Origin: Hyphomonadaceae bacterium
GTDB taxonomy: Bacteria > Pseudomonadota > Alphaproteobacteria > Caulobacterales > Aquidulcibacteraceae
Assembly: GCA_019753175.1 (NCBI GenBank)
Contig: JAIELK010000019.1
Location: forward strand, 1 to 64,000
DNA: 64,000 nt
Direction of reading: 5' to 3'
This document shows, one piece after another, positions 18,509 through 25,976 of this stretch. The notes beneath the pieces were generated by a model that worked only from the letters and a program-made list of their open reading frames with translations, was not told the origin of the DNA and made no database searches. A program made the position numbers and the translations under genes. How positions within the stretch are numbered: the stretch's first letter is position 1; the number at the start of each line of letters is the position of its first letter.

Positions 18509-19641
18509 GGCGTATTCCTTGGCCTGACATGAAACTCGATCCGGCGGTTCGCAGCCTGACCCTCGGCGGTGGCGTTGCTCGCGCGCGGGCGCTCGGCGCC
18601 GTAGCCGCGCGCAACCAGCCGCGACGGCCCCACGCCTTGACCGGCGAGATAGTCAGCCACCGCGTCGGCGCGCCGTCGAGACAAATCGAGATTGCTCTCT
18701 CGCGTTCCCTCACTGTCGGTGTGGCCGGCGACCTCAATCTGGAAGCGGTCACAGCGCAGCGCGACTGAAGCGAGGCTATCCAGTATCGGCCGGCTTGAAG
18801 GATCGATCGCGGCGGATCCCGTGGCGAAGTTGATGACGTTTCCCTCCATCAAGCGCTCAAAGGCCTGGTCGCACGTGTTCGCGTCACCGCTGGAGAGGTT
18901 GAGCCCTTGCAGCTGCGGGTTCTCCAGATCCAAACCATCCACGGTCACCGCGATCCGCACCTTGTAAGGCGCGGGCGGATCGGCGAACGCCTGGCGCAGG
19001 GCGTCAACCGCGGCTGCGCCGCCATCACCGATGAACGCCACCTGCTCGTCGACGATGCGCGCCTCTCCCATGCTGAGCCCCGCCAGCGAGCGCACCGCCT
19101 GGCGCGCAAGATCTGCGAAGGCGGGCGATGCGGCGCCGCCCGCGATGCGGAGTTCGTCGACGATCTCAGCGGTCGGAAGAGCATCGCGCGCCGTCGCCAA
19201 CAACGACTCGCGCACCGACTGGCTGGGCGTCGGACCGGATAACACCAAGCGCGGGCCGTCACGGCGCGCGCTCCAAGCATACGGCCGCTCGAACACGCCC
19301 AGGCTTACATCCGAGATGTCCACGCGGGTGACGCCTCCAGCCCAAGCGCCGCCGGGCCCGGACGAGGTCAACGCGAGCCGCTCGGCTGCGGCCACATCCT
19401 CTTCATTCTCGACGACGCCGCGCAGGATGAGCGCTTGTCCGTCGGCGACCACCTCCAGCCCGCCGAGACCGGCGGCGGCGAGCGCTGCGCCGGCGCGCTC
19501 CTCCAGCACCTGTGGCATGCGCCACACAGCAGCCTGGTGCGGACCAAGCATGCCCAGCAGCAGCATGACCACGACGCCGAAGACGCCGAGCAAGAGCAGA
19601 CGCCGCTCCGGCGATTCATTGGGGTCCAGATCGTCGTTCAT
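18505..19641 (-). CDS. Inner-membrane-anchored BON/OmpA-domain protein
   Basis: A 378-residue protein: short cytosolic N-terminus, one transmembrane helix (about 15-35), two or three BON-like repeats (about 45-110, 115-165 and 180-235), and a C-terminal OmpA-like peptidoglycan-binding domain (about 255-375) with the VAGHTDSEGTRESNLDLSRRRA signature including the Asp and Arg that contact diaminopimelate. The architecture recalls mycobacterial OmpATb/ArfA (TM, BON, OmpA), itself in a three-gene operon of membrane proteins. ATG 19641 overlaps the upstream small gene stop (ATGA) and removes a non-conserved N-terminal stretch. Confidence 0.82.
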   Translation of the reverse strand: MNDDLDPNESPERRLLLLGVFGVVVMLLLGMLGPHQAAVWRMPQVLEERAGAALAAAGLGGLEVVADGQALILRGVVENEEDVAAAERLALTSSGPGGAWAGGVTRVDISDVSLGVFERPYAWSARRDGPRLVLSGPTPSQSVRESLLATARDALPTAEIVDELRIAGGAASPAFADLARQAVRSLAGLSMGEARIVDEQVAFIGDGGAAAVDALRQAFADPPAPYKVRIAVTVDGLDLENPQLQGLNLSSGDANTCDQAFERLMEGNVINFATGSAAIDPSSRPILDSLASVALRCDRFQIEVAGHTDSEGTRESNLDLSRRRADAVADYLAGQGVGPSRLVARGYGAERPRASNATAEGQAANRRIEFHVRPRNTP

Positions 19642-19820
19642 GGCGAACGCGCGCGGCGCACCTGCGCTTCGGTCAACGCGTGACGCAGCTGGTCGTTGGT
19701 TCGCGTTTCGGAGCGACGCCGGTCGTGAGCTAAGGTGGCGTAAGCCCGCCACCCGATCGCGAACCCGACGAGGGCGCTGACCGCGAACAAGATCGCCTGG
19801 GACACGATTAGGCCGAGCAT
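19638..19820 (-). CDS. Small single-pass membrane protein, first gene of BON/OmpA module
   Basis: A 60-residue protein with one transmembrane helix (about residues 4-25, LIVSQAILFAVSALVGFAIGW) followed by a basic helical cytosolic tail. The stop codon overlaps the start of the BON/OmpA gene by 4 bases, and that gene overlaps the coiled-coil gene in the same way, so three membrane-anchored proteins are made in sequence from one message. No family recognised. Confidence 0.62.
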   Translation of the reverse strand: MLGLIVSQAILFAVSALVGFAIGWRAYATLAHDRRRSETRTNDQLRHALTEAQVRRARSP

Positions 19821-19927
19821 GTTTCCCGCACCGCGCGCACCGCCAGCCCGCGCCTTTACGCCTCTTCTAATCCGCGACGAACTAAGGGAAAACCGGAAAA
19901 CCCACGCACGCGAACGTCAAGCATCTT

Positions 19928-20728
19928 ATGGTTCATGTCATCACCAGCGCGGCCAATCCGCTGATCAAGCGGATGAAGAGCCTGCACCTGAAGAAGGGAC
20001 GCGCCGAGACCGGGCTGTTCCTGGCCGAGGGCGCGCGGCTGGCGCTGGAGGCCGCCGACCTTGGCGTCTGGCCCGATGTCTTGGTCTACGCGCCGGCGGC
20101 CTTGGAGCGCGGACCCCTCCGCGATCTGATCGCCCGCGCCGAGACGCGCGCGCGGGTGATCGAAACCAGCGAAAGCGTGCTCGCCCAGATCGCCAAGCGC
20201 GACAATCCCCAGACGGTGTTGGGCGCCTACCGGCAGATGATGTCACCGCTAGCGGGGCTTGATGGCGCGACCATCGTCGCGCTCGACGGCGTGCGCGATC
20301 CGGGCAATCTCGGCACCATCCTGCGCACCGCCGATAGCGTCGGCGCCGGCGGCGTCGTACTGGTCGGCGAAAGCTGCGATCCGTTCTCCGTGGAAGCCGT
20401 GCGCGCCAGCATGGGCTCGCTGTTTGCGGTGAAGCTCGCGCGCGCGAGCTTTGCGGAGCTGTTGGCATACAAGCACGAGCGCGGCGCGACGCTGATCGGC
20501 GCTTCGCTCAAGGGCCGCGCTTTGGATGAAGCCGCAGCGCCATCGCGCGCGATCGTGCTGATGGGCAATGAGCAATCGGGCTTGAGCGCGGAGATGGAGG
20601 TGGCGTGCGATCTGTTGGTGAAGCTGCCGATGAAGGGTCGCGCCGACAGTCTGAACCTCGCTATCGCGACCGGCGTTCTGTTGTATGACCTTTGGCGGAG
20701 ACGCGGATATGACGGCGCGCGCGCCTGA
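19928..20728 (+). CDS. SpoU/TrmH-family RNA 2'-O-methyltransferase
   Basis: A 266-residue SPOUT-class methyltransferase. An N-terminal substrate-binding domain (about 1-95) precedes the knotted catalytic domain with motif 1 PGNLGTILRTADSVGAGGVVLVG, motif 2 LMGNEQSGLS and motif 3 DSLNLAIATGVLLYD. Family members methylate ribose in 23S rRNA or tRNA; the target nucleotide cannot be read here. The last 20 bases overlap the next methyltransferase gene, so the two are probably one transcription unit. Confidence 0.88.
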   Translation: MVHVITSAANPLIKRMKSLHLKKGRAETGLFLAEGARLALEAADLGVWPDVLVYAPAALERGPLRDLIARAETRARVIETSESVLAQIAKRDNPQTVLGAYRQMMSPLAGLDGATIVALDGVRDPGNLGTILRTADSVGAGGVVLVGESCDPFSVEAVRASMGSLFAVKLARASFAELLAYKHERGATLIGASLKGRALDEAAAPSRAIVLMGNEQSGLSAEMEVACDLLVKLPMKGRADSLNLAIATGVLLYDLWRRRGYDGARA

Positions 20729-21617
20729 GATTCTGATCGCCGACGATTGGGCCGATTATCGCCTGCTCGACAGCGGCAATGGCGGCAAGCTCGAACGCGT
20801 GGGGCCTTACACCTTTGTGCGCCCCGAGCCGCAGGCTTTGTGGGCGCCCGCTTTGAGCGCTGGCGCGTGGGACAATGCCGACGCCATTTTCGCGCCCTCC
20901 GGCGCCGACGATGACGAAGCTGGCCGCTGGCGCTTCAATCGCGAGCTGCCGCCAAGCTGGACGCTCAAATGGGACGACATCGCCTTTCTCTCGCGCCCAA
21001 CGCCGTTCCGGCATCTGGCCTTTTTTCCGGAGCATTCGGTGCATTGGCGCTTCGCACGTGCGTGCCTCGCTGCACACTCGGGCGCGCAGGCGGAAGTGCT
21101 GAACCTGTTCGGCTATACCGGGCTTGCTTCGCTGGTCTGTGCCAAGGCCGGGGCGAAGGTGACGCATGTGGACGCGTCCAAGAAAGCCATCGGCTTTGCG
21201 CGCGACAACCAGGCCGCCGCCGGCCTGAGCGAAGCGCCGATCCGCTGGATCTGCGACGATGCGCTCGGCTTCGTGAAGCGCGAAGTGCGGCGCGGGCGGC
21301 GTTATGACGGGATCATCCTCGACCCGCCCAAATTCGGCCGCGGCCCCGACGGCGAAACCTGGCGGCTGGAAGAAGATTTGCCCGAATTGCTGGACGCCTG
21401 CCAAATGCTGCTGTGCACCGACGTGGGCGACCGCGCCAGCGCGCGCGGCTTTCTGATCGCGACTGTATACGCCGTGCGCCTCTCCTATCTGGCGCTCGCG
21501 CAAACCGCGCAGCAAATGTTCGAAGGCGGCGAATGGGAGGCAGGCGAAATGTGCCTGCCGCATGCGGAGCGAGACTTGCTGCTGCCAACGGCAATCTTCG
21601 CGCGCTGGCGGGGGTAA
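20709..21617 (+). CDS. Class I SAM-dependent methyltransferase (RlmI/RlmK-like)
   Basis: A 302-residue methyltransferase. The SAM-binding motif is VLNLFGYTGLASLVCAKAG, the acidic ribose-contact segment is THVDASKKAI, and DPPKFGRG is a catalytic-type DPPxF motif as in 23S rRNA cytosine or guanine methyltransferases of the RlmI/RlmK group. There is no PUA domain, unlike RlmI. The first ATG of the frame is at 20685; I prefer ATG 20709, which gives the shorter overlap with the upstream gene. The substrate is probably RNA, by inference. Confidence 0.82.
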   Translation: MTARAPEILIADDWADYRLLDSGNGGKLERVGPYTFVRPEPQALWAPALSAGAWDNADAIFAPSGADDDEAGRWRFNRELPPSWTLKWDDIAFLSRPTPFRHLAFFPEHSVHWRFARACLAAHSGAQAEVLNLFGYTGLASLVCAKAGAKVTHVDASKKAIGFARDNQAAAGLSEAPIRWICDDALGFVKREVRRGRRYDGIILDPPKFGRGPDGETWRLEEDLPELLDACQMLLCTDVGDRASARGFLIATVYAVRLSYLALAQTAQQMFEGGEWEAGEMCLPHAERDLLLPTAIFARWRG

Positions 21618-21646
21618 GTCGCAGTGCATGAAGATTGCTTCGGCGG

Positions 21647-22108
21647 CTAGGGTTTGTGCCTCAACGGCGCAACGAAGACGCTCGCGAAATTGGACCCAGC
21701 CATCTCAGCAAGCGATTTTCCCGAATTGAGCGCGTTGTCGACAGCGTGAACCTCTGCACTCAGTCGCGCCACCGCGCCAAACTGCTTTCTGCGCTGAGGA
21801 TCGGTGCGAATTGTCTCGACGAATGCTTCCACGTCCCCCCATAGGGGGTCATCCGAAAATGCGGTTGGCGCCCCCCAACTCCCATCCGCTTTAGAACGAC
21901 GATATGTGTCGGAAGGCCTAAGTCCGATCTCGCGTAGAAATGCCCTGCCGCAGGTGGCGGGCAGGTAGTCAGCCAGAAGCTCAGCTTTGGCGGCCGGGCA
22001 CCCCATCCCAACCAATGCTTGCTCTATGCCGATACTGCCAGACGTGTCAGCTTGCGAGAGCAGGTTAAGTACCCTGTCGAGCAGTAAAGGGAGTTCGAGG
22101 TCGCGCAT
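21647..22108 (-). CDS. Hypothetical protein downstream of dnaE2
   Basis: A 153-residue soluble protein with no recognised domain. The first 55 residues are helical and the middle is rich in Ser/Asp/Trp. Codon composition is less GC-skewed than its neighbours (the 21,640-22,110 stretch is visibly more AT-containing), which hints at later acquisition. It lies 54 bases downstream of dnaE2 on the same strand and may be cotranscribed. No function assigned. Confidence 0.55.
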   Translation of the reverse strand: MRDLELPLLLDRVLNLLSQADTSGSIGIEQALVGMGCPAAKAELLADYLPATCGRAFLREIGLRPSDTYRRSKADGSWGAPTAFSDDPLWGDVEAFVETIRTDPQRRKQFGAVARLSAEVHAVDNALNSGKSLAEMAGSNFASVFVAPLRHKP

Positions 22109-22162
22109 TTAAACATGCTAGCTCGCCCTATGAGGTCGGCCAATGTCCACATCGAGCCAACC

Positions 22163-25100
22163 TCAATGAAAATTCCGCCCCTTCGGCATCGCTTCGGCGG
22201 CGCCGCTGACAGAGAGATTGATGCGCACATTGCGCAGGTGGCGTTGCGGGTCACCGCGCCAGGACCCGCCGGGGCCTCCTTTCTTCGGTTCGTCGTTCGG
22301 CGTGGTCGCGTCGATGTCCGGCCCGCAGGCGGAAAGCTTCGCGAGCAGCGACGTCCAGTCCAGCACGCGCTCGGCGATCACGTGGATCACGCCGCTTTCG
22401 CTCTGCACCGGGCCGTCGATGGCGACGAGGCGACCGCCCAGCACTTCGGCGCGGAATCGCTCGAACAATTTCGGCCACACCACGATATTGGCGATGCCGG
22501 TCTCGTCCTCCAGCGTCATGAAGATGACGCCCGACGCCGTGCCCGGGCGTTGTCGTACAAGAACCAGACCCGAAACGCGCACGCGCCGGCCATTGCCGAT
22601 CTCCTGCAGCAGCTCGGCCCTGATGGCGCGGCCCTTGTCCAGATTCGCGCGCAGCAGCGCGCAGGGATGTGCCTTCAGCGACAGCCCCAGCGTGCGATAA
22701 TCCTCGACTATATGTTCGCCGAGCGGCATGGAAGGGAGCTGGAAGTCGCCTCCCCCTCCCCCTTGCGGGGAGGGGGCCGGGGGGTGAGGGGCGGGCAAAC
22801 GATCCAACGCAGGATCATTTGAACTCCCCACTTCCGGATCGTTACATCGATCGCGCTGCAAACGCTCCGACGCCTGTGTGTCGGATCGCCCCTCCTCCCC
22901 CAACCTCTCCTCCGCAAGGGAGGAGGGGAGCGCAGCTTCCGCAAACAACGGCAAATCCTCTTGCCCCCCGACGCGGTTCAGCCCCCGCGCGGCCCAGAGC
23001 GCGTCGCGGCGATCGAGGCCGAGCGAGCGGAACGCGTCGATATCGGCGAGGCGCTCGATGGTGGAGGCCGGCAAGCCGCTGCGCAGCCACACATCGCGTA
23101 CAGAATCGTAGCCCCACCCGCGCCGCGCCACGAGCTGTTCCATCTCCGCCCGCTGCAAGCCCTTGGCTTGGCGAAAGCCAAGCCGCAGCGCGTGCGTGGA
23201 GCGGATATCGCTTTCCATCTCACGATGGCGCGGATGCAGGCGCAGGCCGGCGCGGGGGCCGGGCTCAAGCGTGTTGTCCCAGGCGGACTGGTTCACATCG
23301 ATGCCGCGCACTTCGACGCCATGCTCGATCGCATCGCGCACGATCTGCGCCGGCGCATAAAAGCCCATGGGCTGCGCGTTCAGCAAGGCGGCGGCGAACA
23401 CGTCGGGATAATGGCATTTGAGCCAGCACGAAGCGTACACAAGCAAAGCAAAGCTCGCCGCATGGCTTTCGGGAAAGCCGTATTCGCCGAAGCCTTCGAT
23501 CTGGCGGAAGCTCGCTTCGGCGAATTCGCGCGCATAGCCATTGGCGATCATACCGTCGATGAACTTCGCTTTCAGCTGATGAATGGTGCCGACACGCTTG
23601 AACGTGGCCATGGCGCGGCGCAATTTATCCGCTTCCGGCGGGGTAAAACCCGCGCCGACAATGGCGATCTGCATCGCCTGCTCCTGAAACAGCGTCACGC
23701 CTAAAGTGCGCTTCAGAACGTCTTCGAGCGCCTTCGACGGATAGAAGACCTTCTCCAGACCCTGCCTGCGCCGCAGATACGGATGCACCATGCCGCCCTG
23801 GATCGGCCCAGGCCGCACGATCGCCACCTCGATGACGAGGTCGTAGAAATTCTTCGGCCTCAAGCGCGGCAGCATCGACATCTGCGCCCGGCTCTCGACC
23901 TGAAACACACCCACTGAATCCGCGCGATGCAGCATGGCGTACACGCGCGGATCGTCGGGCGGCCAGAAGATGGAGAGATCGCCTCCCCCTCCCCTTGAGG
24001 GGAGGGGGAGAAGAGTGCGCCAGTCCGGGTAATGCGCCGCCATCATATCCAGCGCTTTCTTCAGACAGCTCAGCATTCCCAAGCCCAGCACATCCACCTT
24101 CAACAACCCCAGTGCTTCCAGATCGTCCTTGTTCCACTCGATCACGGTGCGATCTTCCATCGCCGCGTTCTGGATCGGCACGACGTCGTGCAGCTTCTCG
24201 CGCGTGATCACGAAGCCGCCGACATGCTGGGAGAGGTGGCGGGGAAAGCCGTGCAGGTCGCGCGCGAGCGTCACACAGGCGCGCAGGTGCGGGTCGCTCA
24301 CATCGAGCCCCTGCTGCTGCAGGTCGCGCTCGGTGACGCCGTCCGACCACCAATGCAGCGCCTTGGACAGCGCATTGATGCGGTCCTCCGAATAGCCGAA
24401 GGTTTTCGCCGTTTCGCGGATGGCGCTGCGGCCGCGATAGCAGGTGACCACGGCCGACAAGCCCGCGCGGTCGCGGCCGTATTTCTTGTAGATGTATTGG
24501 ATCACTTCTTCGCGGCGCTCGTGCTCGAAATCGATGTCGATGTCGGGCGGCTCATTGCGCTCTTCGGAGACGAAGCGATCGAACAGGAGTTCGTTTTCCG
24601 CCGGGTTCACTTCGGTAACGCCGAGGCAATAGCAGATCGCCGAATTCGCCGCCGAGCCGCGCCCTTGGCAAAGGATCGGGTCGATGACGTTGCCATCCTT
24701 ATCGAAGCCTGAGCGCGCGAAGCGCACGATGTCGGCGACGGTGAGGAAGTACGGCGCGAATTTGAGCTTGGCGACGATGGACAGCTCGCGCCTGAGCGCG
24801 GCATCCACCTTTGCCGGCGCGCCCTGCGGATAGCGCTTGAGCGCCCCGGCCCAGGTGAGCGCTTCCAAGGCTTGTTGCGGATCGGCGAAACCCTCGGCGG
24901 TTTCTTCCGGATATTCGTAGCGCAGATCGTCCATGGAGAAATGCACGCCCTCGAGGAAACGCAGGCTTTCAGCGACCGCATCCGGCGCATCGGCATAGAG
25001 CCGCGCGATCTCCGCCGGCGCTTTCAAGTGCCGCTCGGCGTTTTTCGCCAGCAACGCGCCGGCTTGCGCGAGGGTGGTCTTCTCGCGGATGCAGGTGACG

Positions 25101-25780
25101 ACATCCAAGAGCGCACGCCGTTCGGGGGCATGCATCAACGGCTCGGTGGTGGCGAGGAGACGCGCGCCGGTTTCCTGCGCGAGCGCCTTAAGTTCACGCA
25201 GGCGGCGTTTGTCTTCGCCGTCGAAGCGCATCGGCGCGGCGAGCCAGACCTGGCCGGCAGCTTCGCGGATGGCGGCGAGGTAGGGCGCAAGCCTCCCCTC
25301 CCCCCTTGCGGGGGAGGGGCCGGGGGAGGAGGGGCGCTCCGACACGCAGGTGCCGGACGCGTTTGCACGCCCCTCACCCCCTGCCCCCTCTCCGCAAGGG
25401 AGAGGGGGAATTGCAATCGCCCGCAAGCCCTCCGCATGCTCCAGAAAATCCGCAAACCTGAGCCAGCACTCGCCCTTCGGCGCCCGCAAATTGCCGCGCG
25501 TCAGCAAGCGTGTGAGTTGCGCGTAAGCGGCGCGATCCTGCGGATAGACCATCACATCGGGCGCGTCCGCGAAAACAAGCCGCGCGCCCACCAGCAAACG
25601 CAAACCCTGCTCCTTGGCCGCCATATGCGCGCGCACCACGCCCGCCAGCGTATTGCGATCGGCAACGCCCAGTCCCGCAAGCCCCAGCATTTTGGCCTTC
25701 TCGACCATCTCTTCCGGATGCGACCCCGCGCGCAGGAAAGAAAAATTCGTCGTCACGCAGAGTTCGGCGAACGCCGTCAT
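22163..25780 (-). CDS. dnaE2: Error-prone DNA polymerase DnaE2 (ImuC), enlarged by in-frame palindromic repeats
   Basis: A 1205-residue C-family polymerase used in damage-induced mutagenesis with ImuA and ImuB. The PHP domain starts at MTAFAELCVTTNFSFLRAGS, polymerase aspartates are in PPDIDIDFEHERREEV, the HhH region and the OB domain (RVRVSGLVLVRQRPG) follow. ATG 25780 is the family start; the frame is open further upstream. At about residues 124-163, 590-600 and 950-1010 the protein is interrupted by Gly/Pro/Glu-rich stretches encoded by palindromic repeats, making it roughly 100 residues longer than I expect. A LexA box lies 26 bases upstream. imuA and imuB are not beside it. Confidence 0.94.
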   Translation of the reverse strand: MTAFAELCVTTNFSFLRAGSHPEEMVEKAKMLGLAGLGVADRNTLAGVVRAHMAAKEQGLRLLVGARLVFADAPDVMVYPQDRAAYAQLTRLLTRGNLRAPKGECWLRFADFLEHAEGLRAIAIPPLPCGEGAGGEGRANASGTCVSERPSSPGPSPARGEGRLAPYLAAIREAAGQVWLAAPMRFDGEDKRRLRELKALAQETGARLLATTEPLMHAPERRALLDVVTCIREKTTLAQAGALLAKNAERHLKAPAEIARLYADAPDAVAESLRFLEGVHFSMDDLRYEYPEETAEGFADPQQALEALTWAGALKRYPQGAPAKVDAALRRELSIVAKLKFAPYFLTVADIVRFARSGFDKDGNVIDPILCQGRGSAANSAICYCLGVTEVNPAENELLFDRFVSEERNEPPDIDIDFEHERREEVIQYIYKKYGRDRAGLSAVVTCYRGRSAIRETAKTFGYSEDRINALSKALHWWSDGVTERDLQQQGLDVSDPHLRACVTLARDLHGFPRHLSQHVGGFVITREKLHDVVPIQNAAMEDRTVIEWNKDDLEALGLLKVDVLGLGMLSCLKKALDMMAAHYPDWRTLLPLPSRGGGGDLSIFWPPDDPRVYAMLHRADSVGVFQVESRAQMSMLPRLRPKNFYDLVIEVAIVRPGPIQGGMVHPYLRRRQGLEKVFYPSKALEDVLKRTLGVTLFQEQAMQIAIVGAGFTPPEADKLRRAMATFKRVGTIHQLKAKFIDGMIANGYAREFAEASFRQIEGFGEYGFPESHAASFALLVYASCWLKCHYPDVFAAALLNAQPMGFYAPAQIVRDAIEHGVEVRGIDVNQSAWDNTLEPGPRAGLRLHPRHREMESDIRSTHALRLGFRQAKGLQRAEMEQLVARRGWGYDSVRDVWLRSGLPASTIERLADIDAFRSLGLDRRDALWAARGLNRVGGQEDLPLFAEAALPSSLAEERLGEEGRSDTQASERLQRDRCNDPEVGSSNDPALDRLPAPHPPAPSPQGGGGGDFQLPSMPLGEHIVEDYRTLGLSLKAHPCALLRANLDKGRAIRAELLQEIGNGRRVRVSGLVLVRQRPGTASGVIFMTLEDETGIANIVVWPKLFERFRAEVLGGRLVAIDGPVQSESGVIHVIAERVLDWTSLLAKLSACGPDIDATTPNDEPKKGGPGGSWRGDPQRHLRNVRINLSVSGAAEAMPKGRNFH
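22749..22795 (+). repeat. GC-rich palindromic repeat inside dnaE2 (pair C, first arm)
   Basis: A hairpin core CCCCCTTGCGGGGAGGGGG followed by a G-rich arm ending GTGAGGGGCG. It is translated in frame within dnaE2. Same family as the copies near 22.9, 24.0, 25.3, 25.4 and 54.0 kb. Confidence 0.75.
22864..22930 (-). repeat. GC-rich palindromic repeat inside dnaE2 (pair C, inverted arm)
   Basis: Inverted copy of the same element: CGCCCCTCCTCCCCC arm, then a core around CTCCGCAAGGGAGGAGG. Conservation extends outward: the flank CTCCGACGCCTGTGTGTCGG resembles the spacer of the pair at 25.3 kb, so the unit is larger than the hairpin. Confidence 0.7.
23983..24010 (+). repeat. Short solitary palindromic repeat inside dnaE2
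   Basis: Only the hairpin core is present (CTCCCCCTCCCC, TTGA loop, GGGGAGGGGGAG), translated in frame as a Leu/Pro/Gly-rich stretch near residue 590. It appears to be a reduced copy of the paired elements. Confidence 0.65.
25292..25336 (+). repeat. GC-rich palindromic repeat inside dnaE2 (pair A, first arm)
   Basis: Core CCCCCCTTGCGGGGGAGGGG followed by the G-rich arm ending GGAGGAGGGGCGC. It encodes part of a Gly/Pro/Ser-rich insert near residues 148-163 of DnaE2. Confidence 0.75.
25368..25408 (-). repeat. GC-rich palindromic repeat inside dnaE2 (pair A, inverted arm)
   Basis: Inverted partner of the copy at 25.3 kb, separated by about 31 bases: CGCCCCTCACCCCCTGCCCC arm and a CTCTCCGCAAGGGAGAGG core. 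It encodes the start of the first DnaE2 insert (about residues 124-137). Confidence 0.75.
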
Positions 25781-25805
25781 GGGGACCTCGGTCCCAGGAC
25801 TATAT

Positions 25806-25820
25806 GTTCTCTTTTTGTTC
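25806..25820. promoter_or_regulatory. LexA (SOS) box upstream of dnaE2
   Basis: GTTC at 25806-25809, seven bases, GTTC at 25817-25820: the exact GTTC-N7-GTTC direct repeat recognised by alphaproteobacterial LexA. It stands 26 bases upstream of the dnaE2 start and downstream of ccoS, so dnaE2 likely has its own DNA-damage-inducible promoter rather than reading through from the cco genes. Confidence 0.75.
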
Positions 25821-25835
25821 TGCGCTAGTCGCCCC

Positions 25836-25976
25836 TCAGTCGTCATCGATGAGGATACGGTGCGCAGCGCCTTCCAGGTCCTCATACTGGCCTGACTTGA
25901 GGCTCCAAAAGAACGCAACCAGTCCCACAAGCCCCATCAGCACCGCTACCGGGATCAGGAAGATCATGATTTCCAT
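25836..25976 (-). CDS. ccoS: Cbb3 oxidase maturation protein CcoS
   Basis: A 46-residue single-pass membrane protein. The sequence begins MEIMIFLIPVAVLMGLVGL, continues with the helix end AFFWSLKSGQYEDLEGAA and closes with the acidic RILIDDD tail that is diagnostic of CcoS/FixS, needed for cofactor insertion into cbb3 oxidase. The start overlaps the ccoI stop by 13 bases; an alternative ATG at 25967 would overlap as ATGA. Last gene of the ccoGHIS assembly operon. Confidence 0.9.
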   Translation of the reverse strand: MEIMIFLIPVAVLMGLVGLVAFFWSLKSGQYEDLEGAAHRILIDDD

